Below are positions 12,151-23,560 of a DNA stretch of 64,000 nt, piece after piece. Location: NCBI RefSeq assembly GCF_040802235.1, contig NC_133166.1, positions 116,946,991 to 117,010,990 of the forward strand, in the 5' to 3' direction. The DNA is from Manis javanica (taxonomy: Eukaryota; Chordata; Mammalia; Pholidota; Manidae). Position 1 is the first letter of the stretch, and each line of letters begins with the position of its first letter. The translations under genes were made by a program, and so were the position numbers. The notes under the pieces are model-generated. The model was not told the origin of the DNA, made no database searches, and saw only the letters and a list, made by a program, of their open reading frames with translations.

Positions 12151-13370
12151 TACACTAATTAGCTTCCCTTGCAGAGGGCAACACCATCTAACCTAGTACC
12201 CCAATTCTTAGATACAGCCTCACTGCATCCCAAACCTCTCAAAAGCCAAAGATCCAGCAGGCCTGACTCAGAGCTACAACTGGGAAGAAATTGGCAATTC
12301 TAAGAAAGCCCCAGGTCTTTTCTCCTTGGCTTCCAAAGGAGATCATCCATTCATTGAGAAATAATTCCTTGTTTCTGGGGCCATTAGCCTCCCAGATCCT
12401 TCCTGAGAGTGATTTCATTTTTCCCTCTGCCACCTCTCAGCCTGGCCATCTCCCTGTATAGTCTTTTCCTGTATCTGTGCTTGGTTCCTGATATTTCTCA
12501 TGTACTCCTACAGTATCCTGGGAGGTTAGTGTTTCTATAAATCCACAAACCTTTTTTCTCCAAAAGTCCTGAGGCCAGATGTATTGCAGAAATCAGATTT
12601 CTTCAAATTTTAGAAAGGTAATGTGGTACATACACTGTGTATTATGTAACATCCCCAGTAGGCCTAGGGATCACCGTGCAATCAATTGTATTAATATTAC
12701 CACATCAAGGTGTATGAATATTCACATTGAGTGAAATCAATAAAAACTATAAATAGCCTTTCATCAGCTCAGATCACATTCTGCAGCGTTGGGTCTCTAA
12801 CCAGGGCTTATGTCTGCTTTGAGGCCTCTGCACTCTTTGCCTCCACTGTCCCCTCCCCACATAAGCTCTTGAAACATCAACCACAACCATTTCCATCTCC
12901 CATCTTTCCATACAAAAGCCTGTCTGTACCACATTCTGTAGTCCCAGCCTATGTTCTCAGCCTTAGTGGGACTGAAAAAGCTTGGTACTTGGAGTCCATC
13001 TCTAACCTTCTGACCAACCCTTATCTCAGAAAGTTCTTATATATGAACCCTGTTTAGGCTGAGCCATGAACCAAATGGGCACCAGTGAGATCTTTTGAAA
13101 AAGGAAATACCCTCTGCCTCCCCACATCAGGAAAAAGGCTCATATCCCTTGATCCACTCAAGGTTTCAGCTCTTCCAAGAAAACTAAAAGCCAGATTTGA
13201 CAGAGCAGACCCTGTTTTAAGTCTGAGACCTGCCATCAACCAACTTGTTTTAGAACCTGCTTTGGATCCCTGCTGCCAGTTACTTTGAATGAACCTCTTC
13301 CTCAGACTGGCCTTAAAAGAACTGGTTCCTGAATCCCAGTATGAGCCTCATCTGCCTCTGCAGATGCCAC
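12151..13370. other. Gene-free sequence
   Basis: AT-rich, no coding exon recognised. May contain an unassigned old LTR or DNA-transposon remnant. Confidence 0.4.
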
Positions 13371-13374
13371 TTGA

Positions 13375-13800
13375 TTCATTCATTCCACAAGTATTTATTG
13401 GGTACCTACAACATGCCAAGCACTGTTCCAGGCACTAGGGTTTTAACAGTGCATAAAATAGACAAGGTCCCTTTCCACTTGAGCTTGCACTGTAGTGGGG
13501 TGACAGATAATAAACAAATAGATGCATAATATAACATCAGGTGGTTTAAAATGCTGTGAGGAAAAATAAATCAGTGTAAAGGTATAAAGAGAGAATGGGG
13601 ATGCTATTTTATATACATACAGTAGTCACAGACAGCCTCTCTAAAGGGGTAACCTTTAAGCAGCAGTCGGAATTAAGCAAGAGAGCAAGTCATTATGCTC
13701 ACTGGAAGAAGAGCAGTATAAATCAAGAGAAAAGCAAATTCAAATGCCCTGAGTAGGAAGTAGGCTTGCATTTTAGAGGAAAGTGGGGAAATTGGGCACA
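13375..13800 (-). mobile_element. L2 LINE 3' end
   Basis: Reverse complement of the L2 end: ATTCATTCATTCCACAAG, TATTTATTGGGTACCTACAA, GCCAAGCACTGTTCCAGGCA, GACAGATAATAAACAAAT, and a distant AAATGCCCTGAGTAGGAAG. Confidence 0.8.
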
Positions 13801-15060
13801 AAGGAGCAACCAACCCATAGCCATTCTATTATCCACCCAGGGGCCTTGGAGGATGCTGTGGTGAGGACTTAAGGGAAAATGAGAAAGATGTGATGAGAAA
13901 CTGGGAAAGGATATTCTTGTTATATAGTGTCAGAAAGTTTAGCTTCACCTATGGTGGATGTGGAATGTGGAAAATAGAAAATGTACTTAATGAGCTAGGT
14001 GATCTAGCTAAGGAGATTTCCAAGCACAGTATTTAAGGTTCTACCTCATTTCTTCTTTCCTGCTTTAGTAAAATGAGATAAGAGAGAAATAAGTTAAAAG
14101 AAGCTCTTATAAACACAAAGGAACAGGACTTTCTGGTTTTGGACATCATTAGCTTCTCTAGATGGCAAATGATGCTAAAATTAAGAAGTAGTTCCTGGGG
14201 AAATAGCAAATCAAGGGAAACTCCAGGAAAATATGATCTAAAGATGAACCTGATGGTATGACTGTAAAATCTGTTATTAAGTCCTCAGAAAATGTGAAGG
14301 AGTACTTCAAAGAACCATTTACTTAATAAGTCTTCTTAAAAAGCTTAAAGGAATTATCCCTCAACCAGATCAGCAGAATCCCAAAGTAGAGAACAGTTTA
14401 TCTGGGTCCAATGGAGTAAATTCTAATGAGATTCATAGGAAATCCAAAAAGGTTTTAGGAGAATTGTATTGGCAGAAACTGCCAACTTAAATAGTACAAA
14501 ATGAAAGGAAGTGTTTGAACTCCCAAACTTCGACAGGTAGGAAGAAGACTGAGAAAATCAATCAACTGCTAACATAAGCTACTTTTCATGGAAAAAGAAA
14601 GATGACTTAAAATGCAAAACCAAGATCCCCTAGGGTAGAGCCATGGAGAATTGTTTCCAGCCCTTAAATCTTTAACTCCTAATGAAAGAACTCCTAACAT
14701 GGGACGTTCTGATGTGTTTCAGAATTGCTATTGACTAGTGACTCCTGAATGCCTCCTTTTTGAATTGGGAATGTCCATGATGATTATCTTATTTTTCTCA
14801 TATCATATATGTAGTAGGGGGGGGAGGTGTTATAGATAACTGTCTCTTTAGTTCACATATCTTAAGATCAAGAGGAACTGTACTCAAAAAGCAATAATTG
14901 AGGAAACTTACCCAAGAAGCTTCACTGTACCTAATTTACCTGATAAAGATTCTGGACTTTGAGCTATAATATGAGACTTTTGAGGACCTTGGAAGGAGAT
15001 AAGAATATTCACATGTGGGAGGGACATGAGCTATTGTAGACCAGAGGGCAGACTATGATA
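13801..15060. other. Gene-free AT-rich sequence, possible MaLR internal remnant
   Basis: No coding exon. Its position just upstream of an MLT1-type LTR in the same direction makes a decayed internal region plausible, but I recognise no coding motif. Confidence 0.3.
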
Positions 15061-15064
15061 GATG

Positions 15065-15560
15065 GCCCCATTCTATCCCCCTCCCGGTGTTCACACTACC
15101 ACACTTACCACCTGTGTAACTGATAGGATATTGTAGAAACCTTGGTGTGTGACTCCTGATTCTAAGTCATAAAATACATGCTTTTATGCTTTTCTCTCTC
15201 TTGAATCCTTCACTCTGGAGGAATCCAGCCACCATGTTGTAAGAACACTCAAGCAGCACCATGGATAAGTCAACGTGGTGAGGAACTGAGGCCTCCTGCC
15301 AACAGCCAGCCCAGTTCACCATATATTTTGGTGACCCATCTTGGAAGCAGTTTCCAGTCTTGTGAAGCCTGTAGATAACTGCAGCCCTCACCAACACCTT
15401 GGCTACAACATAATGAGAAACCTTAAACCTAAACCATCCAGCTAAACCACTGAACTTCTGACCCACAGAAACTATGTGAGGTAATAAATGCCTATTGTTG
15501 CATTAAGCTACTAATTTTGTCCATATTTTGTTATGCATCAGTAGATAACTACCACAAATG
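15065..15560 (+). mobile_element. MLT1-type (ERVL-MaLR) solitary LTR
   Basis: Recognisable LTR motifs in order: TGATAGGATATTGTAGAA, CATGTTGTAAGAACACTC, GAGGAACTGAGGCCTCCTGC, TGACCCACAGAAACTATG, GTAATAAATGCCTATTGTTG (poly(A) region). An old non-coding retroviral-like LTR; subfamily not assigned. Confidence 0.7.
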
Positions 15561-15599
15561 AGCATCCATCCTTTACTTAAATCCTTCCAGGATCAGAGA

Positions 15600-15660
15600 A
15601 TTCATTTTTTCATTCATTCAACACTTACTGAGTATCTATTCTATGCCAGCCAAACAGTCA
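15600..15660 (-). mobile_element. L2 LINE 3' end fragment
   Basis: TTTTTTCATTCATTCAACAC followed by TACTGAGTATCTATTCTATG and GCCAGCC, the short terminal part of L2. Confidence 0.65.
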
Positions 15661-16470
15661 CCACCTATCCATGCAGGAGAATTGTATCTCCCCACCCCCA
15701 CTAATGACAGACTTGGTCATATGATTTTCTTTGACTAATAAAGTATGAGCAGAAGTGATATATGTCAATCTAAGCAGAGGCATTAGAGCTATGTCATGAT
15801 TCTACCATCACTCTTCCCTCCGCCTCAAAAACAGCACTTTCCTAGCTGATCCTTCAGCAACAGGCAACATGAACCATTAGCAAGAACAAAACCCTGTTAT
15901 TATAACCACCAAGTTTTGGTGGTGCTTGTTATTCAGCATAACCCAGCAAAAGCTGACTGATAGTGTCACACTGCATCCATGTCTCATGGGATGCTATTTT
16001 CTGAGACTTCTTTATCCTGGCTTTTTTCCTCAGAATGCTTCCTGGATCATTACTTTTCCTCCCAAGGCTCACCACGCTGGAGTCTGAGCAGCCCAGAGCA
16101 CAGAAGCCTCATCCTCCCAGATCTGAGTGTCACACAACCATTTCACAGTTTCCTGGAACTTGGAAAAGTGCTCTCTGGCAACCTCACAGTCTGGAAACAG
16201 AAACCTCCCACATAGCTAGAGAAGAATGTCTCCAGGGACCAAAAGGACGTCAAGAGTCCACACTCTGAGGCTTGTGAACTTGACCCTTAGGGCAGCCTTT
16301 AATGTCCTCAGAGCCTAATTAAACTTCTTAACCTACAACTTAATGAGTTTGGTGATATGGTTGCCAAGCCCACAGCAGATTCAAAGGTACAAATTAGAGA
16401 TAAGTTGACATGCTAGGCAATGAGGCAGAATTAAGGAAAGAAATGATGAATGGCTGTATGCCAATCGATG
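15661..16470. other. Gene-free sequence, unassigned LTR-like remnant
   Basis: About 15,670-15,965 resembles an old LTR ending (GTTATTCAGCATAACCCAGC then AAAGCTGACTGATAG). The rest to 16,470 is unassigned. No exon recognised. Confidence 0.35.
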
Positions 16471-16615
16471 TTAGGCACAATCCAACTCACAACCATTCTG
16501 CAGGATCAATATTAACATGCACATTTTACAGCAGAGGGAACTGAGGCTCAGATAGGTTAGTTATTTTCTATACGTCACAAGCTTGTCAGTAAGGATTCAA
16601 ACAGGCGTGTAGTAG
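16470..16615 (-). repeat. MIR SINE fragment
   Basis: Reverse-complement MIR: CACATTTTACAGCAGAGG, GAACTGAGGCTCAGATAGGT, CAGTAAGGATTCAAACAGG. Confidence 0.7.
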
Positions 16616-16689
16616 ATACTCTATGAACAATAGTTCCTAGTGATCATTTTGACCTGAGGGGAGGCAGGGAGGTTTCCAGGTGTTCCCTC

Positions 16690-17025
16690 ACCCCATTCCC
16701 TTGAGTTTCTCCACATCCTCACCCACATGTGTTATTTTCCCTTTTTTTTAAATATAGGCATCCAAATGGGTTTGAAGTGGCATCTAATTTTATCTTGATT
16801 TGCATTTTCCTGATAATTAGTGATATTGAGCATCTTTTCATATTCTTATTAGCCATTTGTTTATGCTCTTCACAAAAATATCTGTTAAAGTCCTTTGCCC
16901 ATTTTTTAATTGAGTTAATTTTTGTATATGATGTGAGGTAAGGGTCCAACCTCATTCTTTTGCATGTGGATATCCAGTTTTCTTAGCACCACTTGTTAAA
17001 CAAATTATTTTTTATATGGATAAAC
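16690..17025 (-). mobile_element. L1 ORF2 3' fragment, inverted
   Basis: Reverse complement of the ORF2 C-terminal region (TTTGCATTTTCCTGATAATT, GTTAAAGTCCTTTGCCCAT, CATGTGGATATCCAGTTTTC). Confidence 0.85.
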
Positions 17026-17036
17026 ACAAAAGCTAG

Positions 17037-17063
17037 ACTTATAGTTCTTACAGAACTATAAGT
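17037..17063. repeat. Perfect 12-bp palindrome with 3-base loop
   Basis: ACTTATAGTTCT, TAC, AGAACTATAAGT. Its right half contains the 9-bp AACTATAAG that is repeated at 17329-17337. The left end of the inverted-repeat arm abuts it. Confidence 0.97.
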
Positions 17064-17330
17064 TTCAAGAGTCACGAGTTCTTCATAAGCATTCTTAAAT
17101 TCGGGGGTTTCATGTCAATAATAACATTCACACTTGATTCTGGCCTACCTGGAGAACCACGTGTGAATGCACATTGCCATGTGGTTTCACGCTCGCCATG
17201 TGTGTGTTTGTGTTTGTACCACCCTGAAGTATTTATCTCAGCTAATGGAACAAAACAGAGGTGGACTGATGGGGGCAGATACATCCAGGCAGTGGTTCCA
17301 ATGGAGACCCAGGGCAGACAGCAGATGGAA
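17063..17330 (+). repeat. Inverted repeat, left arm (268 bp)
   Basis: Pairs without any gap with the reverse complement of 17472-17739. I counted three mismatches, all transitions, near 17,166, 17,249 and 17,282, about 99% identity. The arm is flanked by AACTATAAG at 17054-17062 and 17329-17337. No known repeat family recognised; no credible coding content. Confidence 0.97.
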
Positions 17331-17471
17331 CTATAAGCCAAAATACATATATAGTTTAAACAGAAGCAAAACAAATGACAAGGGACATTCAAGCAGCACT
17401 AATTTTAAACAGAAAGGATGACATTATTTTGCTAAAACCAGTTCATTGCGGCTCAGACGTAGCGTGGCAGT
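17331..17471. other. 141-bp spacer of the inverted repeat
   Basis: AT-rich single-copy sequence between the arms. In a transcript it would be the loop of a long hairpin. Confidence 0.9.
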
Positions 17472-17739
17472 TTCCATCTGCTGTCTGCCCTGGGTCTCCA
17501 TTGGAACCACTGCCTGGATATATCTGCCCCCATCAGTCCACCTCTGTTTTGTTTCATTAGCTGAGATAAATACTTCAGGGTGGTACAAACACAAACACAC
17601 ACATGGCGAGCGTGAAACCACATGGCAATGTGCACTCACACGTGGTTCTCCAGGTAGGCCAGAATCAAGTGTGAATGTTATTATTGACATGAAACCCCCG
17701 AATTTAAGAATGCTTATGAAGAACTCGTGACTCTTGAAA
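17472..17739 (-). repeat. Inverted repeat, right arm (268 bp)
   Basis: Mirror copy of the left arm. Unlike the left arm it is not flanked by a direct repeat that I can see, so it is the more likely source copy. Confidence 0.97.
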
Positions 17740-18630
17740 ATATGTCTGAGGACTCCAGGGAGTCATGGACCCAGGTTAGAAACTCTGACTTAGGTAAATG
17801 GGGCACAAAGGCCTTCGAGGAGGGATAGGGTTACAGTGGCTTTTCTGAGGAATTTAAGTGTCCCTTTTACAAATGTAAACAATTGGCTTTACAGTGGGTA
17901 GAGCTGCGTCTCTGCAGATTATGCTGTTTAAGACAAATGTGTCTTTTCTAAATCTGGATTCCTGTGCCAACCTCAAGTGGGCCATTAGTGCTGCCTGCGA
18001 GCAGGCCTCGCTCCCTGGGGAGGTGGGGGGCACCTTGTCCCCCTTCAGGGCTCCTCCTCCACCTCCCTTCAGCTGGCGGCCTCGCTTCCTCTTCCCGGAG
18101 AACTTCCTCAACTTCCACCAGCATCTTCACCCTCGGCCTTCTCTCCGGGTCCTGAAAGCACCTGCTCTGCTGCTCCTGAAGCCGCCCCTCTGTCGAGCTC
18201 AAGGACAGCCTCCTGGTAGGCCTCCACCTCCTCTGGCACCACAGTGTCTCTCCTCTCTTTTCCAGCATTCCCATCAGCTCTTCAATCTCTTAACTTAAAT
18301 CTCAGAACTTCCCCCACTGGCCGCGCCCTTTCAGTCTGCTTACTCACAGCCCGGCCTCTGCCGGGGGTGTGCTCAGCAGTCCTCGCACCTAGTGGGTTTA
18401 AATGTTGCCATATGCTGATGCCATCTAAATTTACAGCTCGGCCCAGACATCCCTCTGGACCCTGACTCACAGCCAACTGCCAGTTCCCCATCTCCACGGG
18501 GGCGGTAGGGGAGCGGGGGAGTCAAGCAACAACATCACACTCAACATGCCAAACTGAGTGAGTTTCTCTCCCACCACCTTCCACATCTCATTAACTGACA
18601 ACACAGGGTTGCTCAGGCCAAAGCCTTGGC
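17740..18630. other. Gene-free sequence
   Basis: GC-richer stretch with purine/pyrimidine-rich runs near 18,040-18,130. No coding exon recognised. Confidence 0.45.
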
Positions 18631-18633
18631 TCT

Positions 18634-19425
18634 GAAAATGGCCCACAGGGACACGAAAGGCAGTCAAACATCATTAGTCACCAGGGAAATCAAGGCCACA
18701 ACAAGATGCCACTTCACACCCATTAGGGTGGCTATGACTAAACAGACAATAACAAGTGTTGACGAGGATGTGGAGAAAGTGGACCCCTCATACGTTGCTG
18801 GTGGGAATGCAAAATGGTGTGGCCAGCAGGGGAAATAGGTTGGCAGTTCCTCAGAAAGTTGCACAGAGTTACCATATGATCCAGCAATTCCACTCCTAGG
18901 TAAACACCCAAGAGAATTAAAAACAGATGTTCAAACTAAACTTGTACATAAATCTTCATAGCAGCGCTAGTCACAAATGCCAATATGCAGAAGTAACCCA
19001 AATGTCAATCAGTAGATGAATAGATAGACAGAACGTGGTCTAGCCATCTAATGGAATACTATTCAGCCTTAAAAGGAAGAAAACTGTGACACAGACTACA
19101 AAATGGATGAGCCTTGAAGACATTATGCTCAGTGAAATAAGCCACAAAAGATGACGTATTGTTTCCATTTCTATGAAACATTCAGAACAGGTGAATTCAT
19201 GGGGACAAAAGATAGATTCATGGTTATCAGAGGCTGAGGGGAGGGAGAATGGGAGCAGCTGGTGAATGCATGCAGGACGTTCCTTGTGAGGTGACAAACA
19301 TGTTTTGGAACTAGATAGATTTCATTGCACAACATTGTGAATGTATTAAAGGTCATTGAATTGTGGGCTTTAAAATGGTTAATTTTGCAGTTCGTGAATT
19401 TTACCCCAATAAATCAACCAAACAA
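18634..19425 (+). mobile_element. Old L1 3' end (L1ME-like)
   Basis: From ORF2 end (ATGGCCCACAGGGACACGAA) through AATGGAATACTATTCAGCC to a 3' UTR ending GTGAATTTTACCCCAATAAA. Multiple stops and gaps. Confidence 0.85.
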
Positions 19426-19879
19426 CCAATCTCAGTTCCTCTCCTCCTGCACCCCACATCCAACCACTCGGCCAATCCATCCAAATCAGCTCTGCCATCA
19501 AAACCTGCCATTTCCCACCCCCTTGCTCCTGCCACCTGATCCTGGCCACCGTCACCTCTCACCAGAGGACTGCAGGAGCCTCCCAACATGACCTGCCCAC
19601 TCTAAACCCACCAAGGGCCAGCATCACACTCAGAGTCAAAGCCAGAGTCCTTGCCAAGATCCAAAAGTCCAAGGCAGCTTCTTGCCCTCCCCCACCCCCA
19701 TCTCTGCCACTCCAGCCACACCCGCCCCCTGCTGCCCGCAACATGCCAGCAGCCTCCGCCCCAGCTTCTGCAGCCCCAGTGATCTCTCCCTGGATCTGCG
19801 TGGCTTACCCCTCATTTCCTTCACATGTTCAGGCCTTCCTAAAATTTCAGCCCCACATCCAACACCCCTGACAGCCATC

Positions 19880-20075
19880 CCTGTCTCCCCTGCTGTGTTG
19901 TTTGCCTCTTAACTTTGTATGTAGTCTGTCTCCTCCACTAAAATGTAAGCTCCCTGAAGACAGGATCTTTCCCTTTTTTGTCCCCCGCTACATCCTCAAC
20001 ACATGGGACAGAGCTCCATGCAGCATACAGAGCACACCGGATAAACATGTGTCAGATGAATGCATGGATTAAAAT
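19880..20075 (+). mobile_element. L2 LINE 3' end
   Basis: CTCCACTAAAATGTAAGCTC, CCTGAAGACAGGATCTTTCC, then a degraded terminus. Confidence 0.7.
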
Positions 20076-22080
20076 TCATTAAGCCCGTCTAACTGTATTT
20101 GTTTTGTGGAGGTGTGTGTGTGCCAAACAGTCGCTCTTGGGAGGTAGAAAGATTGGAAGGTGGGAAGGTTTGCCCCCAAGGAGGTGTGCCTGCGTAAAAG
20201 GAGCTGGTCTGGGTCAGAGTGTCCGCAAGGGGCGTTACTCAAAGACAGATAACTCAGGCTCGAGGAATATTCCATTTGCTCACAGCACCTGCCTTGAAGG
20301 GAGGCGATGTCTCACCGCCGTCTACCTGAGATAAGCAGAGCGTGGGCAGGAGTGAGGCCCCCTGTGGGGCAGGGCCCTGGCGTTCCCGAGGGTGAGCGCC
20401 TCCTCAAGTGTCCCGGCCTGGACACCACTTGCCCCACCCCAGCCCAGCCCTCCGGCCAGAGCTTCCTCTTGGCCAATTCCAGGTGTGCTATACCTGTGAC
20501 CCCAGCTCAGGGGCAGGTTCTGTTTCAGAACTGAAGTCTGCTGCCCCCGTAAAAGATGTCTTTGTGGACAATTATTTCACAGTGGCAGCTTGAGAAGGTT
20601 CACATTTCCTAGGCTGCTGGTCGCCTGCTCCTCAAGCCTGCAGAGGCCGGGCACAGGTGGAGCCCGGAGAATCAACCGCAAGGCCTGCCAGTCCGAGGAC
20701 ATGGGCATGAGGTTGTCTGTCAAGCCAGCAGCTGCCCCCACCTCGTTCCTGATGGGGTCTGAGGAGGCTTGATGAAGATATAAACAATGCAACAAGAAAA
20801 CATAGACTGCAAAAGGGGGTGGAAGGAGAAATAAAATAAATGGACACAGCATGGAATGAGCCAGAAAAGGGGGAGATAAGAATGGAGAGGGGGACACCAA
20901 GGCAGCCTAGAAGGGGGAAGGCTTCTCGGAGGAGGCAGTACCTCAGCAGACTCTTGAAGGGTCAGCAGGAGTTTAATAGACCAAGAGCTGGAGGAAGGGT
21001 CCCAAGGTGGAAGGACTGGTTAGCAAACAGAGAGAGAGAGAGCCAGTGGGTGAGTAGTTTGGGGGGTAGGGGGAGCTCAGCCACAGGTGAGCGGATTCCC
21101 ACCCCCTCCCCTCATAAAGCCTTGGTGGGCTGCCTGGTCCCACATTCCCTCCACCCCAGAAAGAGGCAGTGACTAGTCTGGTGGCAAACTGGGAGTCTGG
21201 CGGCCCAGGCCCAGTTGCCCAGGACCAGCACTGCCCAGTGGAAGTCCTGGTTCTGCTCTCGGCCGTGCTTGGACTGGCCTGAGCTCCAGGAGGGCAGTCT
21301 GCACACGTCTGGGGACAGGAGGGCGGCTGCCAGAAACCCTACAGTCAGCAGTGTGGAAGCCTGACACTCCAGAAGCTACCACCCTTCTGTCAATCAGCTG
21401 TGGCCTCATTTAGATCCCTGCGTTCTCAGGGAGGAGGGGGTACGCAGTGACCACCACCCGGGCCTCTACCTCTCGGCACGATGACCCAGAAGCACCTTGA
21501 AAACCCTAAAAGGGACTGGCATTCGAGGTCCCGGGAACCAGGTGGAAGGACCGCGTTTCTAGCCACCCACCAGCCTGAAGTCTGTGTAGGATGTCACCAG
21601 CTTTTATTGCAGTGACTACCAATACGGAAGGGTGTGCCCCAGCTGATAAAGTCTGGGACAAGGAAGGATTCAGGAGGGAAAAACACACATAGGGGACGGG
21701 TTTCATCTCAGGACAAGTCAAGGATTGTCCAGGAGCTCAAACTCCACGACACAGACAGACGCTGAGCTAAGACAGAGCTCAGGCTGTGGACGTGATGACC
21801 AGTAGCCAGCCTCAAGGGGTCAAGTTTTATGGAATGCCAGGCCTCCAAAGCAGCCGGAATAAACTGGATTTTCACTTGCCCATTTGTTTCCCTTTCCTGG
21901 ATTACTAAACTAGCTCAGCAAATTTGGAATTTAAATTGACATAGTGTCTGGCCTGTGGCAGGGACAAGATTTACCCCAAAGCCAACTGCTTGAGTGGGCC
22001 ACCTCCAAAGACTAGGGAGGGGCATGTGGTAGAGCTAGGTTCCATGCGGGAAAGGTCAGGGCATATGGAAGGCGGTGAAT
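20076..22080. other. Gene-free sequence
   Basis: Unique, moderately GC-rich; no exon or repeat recognised with confidence. Confidence 0.45.
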
Positions 22081-22370
22081 CTTATCAATGAGCAGATAAA
22101 AAGGAATGGGGCTTATGTCAGGGGTCTGCAGGACCACCCACAGGTTTGATGATTTGCTAGAAGGACTCACAGGACACAGAAAAACCGCTATGCTCACAAT
22201 TATGCTCTAGTACGGAAAAAAAGATACAGAAAAAAATCAGCAACAGGTAAAGCTGTATAGGGCAGAGTCGAGGAGAGCCCATTGTGAGCTCCCAGTTGTC
22301 CTCTCCCAAGGGAGTCCTTCACACAGTTTAATTCTCCCAGCAGCTACACGTGACATGTACAAAGTATCGC
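22080..22370 (-). mobile_element. Endogenous-retrovirus LTR-like fragment (family unassigned)
   Basis: Resembles an inverted LTR (GGACTCACAGGACACAG, CCCAGTTGTCCTCTCCCAAG, TTTAATTCTCCCAGCAGC). No coding sequence. Confidence 0.4.
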
Positions 22371-22374
22371 CAAC

Positions 22375-23155
22375 CAGGAATTATATCAAAGCTTTTGCAC
22401 AGCGAAAGAAACAAAACAAAAAGGTAACCTCCTGAATGGGAAAAGATATTTGCAAATCATATATCCAATAAGAAGATAATATCTGAAATACATAAAAACT
22501 TACACAATGTAATATAAAAAGCAAACAACCCAATTAGAAAATGGGCAGAAGACTCAACAGACATTTTTTCAAAGAAGACATACAGATGGCCAAAGGCAAA
22601 TGAAAGATGTTCAACACCACTACTCATCAGAGAAATGCAAATCAAAACCACAATGAGATACCACTCCACACCCACAAAGGTGGCTATAATCAAAAAGATG
22701 GACAATAACAAGTGTTGACAAGATGTGGAGAAATTCACTGCTGGTGGGAATGTAAAATGGTACAGCTGCTCTGGAAAGTCATTTGACAGTTCCTTAAAAA
22801 GTTATTAAACATAGAATTACCACATGACCCAGAAATTCCACTTATAGGTGTATCCTAAGAGAACTGAAAACATGTATCACACAAAAACTTGTACAAGAAT
22901 ATTCACAGATGCATTCTTCATAGTAGCCAAAAGTTGGAAACAGTCCACATGTCCATCAGTTGATGAACAGATACACAGAATGCGGTAGATCCATACAATG
23001 GCATATTATGCAGCCCTAAAGAGGGATGAAGTACTGATACAACCTAGGCAAACTATGAAAGCATTAATGCTAGTGAAACCACATGATTGCATACTTCAAA
23101 AGGGTGACTTGAATTGGCATGTGAATTACATTTCATTAAAAAGAACTTACGAAAA
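22375..23155 (+). mobile_element. Old L1 ORF2-3' UTR fragment
   Basis: ATCAAAGCTTTTGCACAGCG, CAAATCATATATCCAATAAG, AGAAATGCAAATCAAAACCA, CCATACAATGGCATATTATG. Many lesions. Confidence 0.85.
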
Positions 23156-23394
23156 GAAAAGCTGAGATGCAGGGCCCTCTGTCCCACTGAACTCCCCTCC
23201 ATCATCCAGTGACTGGCAGGAACCGCAGAGGACTGAGACCTCAGAGACAACAGTCTCCCTCCTGAAAAAAAATCCAACCAAGTAGGAACAGCTGCTTCTG
23301 GCAGAAAGGCTGGCTTCCCAGGCTTACGTGGAGGAGCAGGGGGTGCTAGCCAGGACCTCAGTGGCATGCGACGGGGGTGCACACAGGCCCTGGC

Positions 23395-23560
23395 ATCCAA
23401 CAGACCCAGCTTGGCTCCAGCCCCAACCTATGCTGCAAGAGATGAAACCTCCCTGTCCTCAATATTCTCATCTGTAAGGGGGCTCCCAGGAGACCCACCG
23501 CAGGCGTAAAGCAGATGACACCTGTGAGGTGCTTAGCACACAGCAGGTGCTCTTACTGCT
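23395..23560 (+). repeat. MIR SINE fragment
   Basis: Diverged MIR: CTCAATATTCTCATCTGTAA, GGTGCTTAGCACACAGCAGG. Confidence 0.55.

Noticed and set aside
15065-15560. Retroviral protein remnants linked with the MLT1-type LTR
   Set aside because: No recognisable gag, pol or env coding was seen nearby; only LTR sequence is supported.
17112-17730. Mirror-image open frames in the inverted-repeat arms that share a peptide
   Set aside because: They exist because the arms are copies. The peptide has no family resemblance and no start or splice support, so I do not call a duplicated gene.
17037-17739. Inverted repeat as a sequencing or assembly fold-back artefact
   Set aside because: Three arm differences, a unique spacer and a flanking 9-bp duplication argue for a real structure, though long-read confirmation is still the decisive test.
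17063-17739. Inverted repeat as a MITE-like DNA transposon (terminal inverted repeats plus spacer)
   Set aside because: A transposon should have direct repeats outside both arms. Here the 9-bp repeats bracket only the left arm, and I see no matching duplication beyond 17739.
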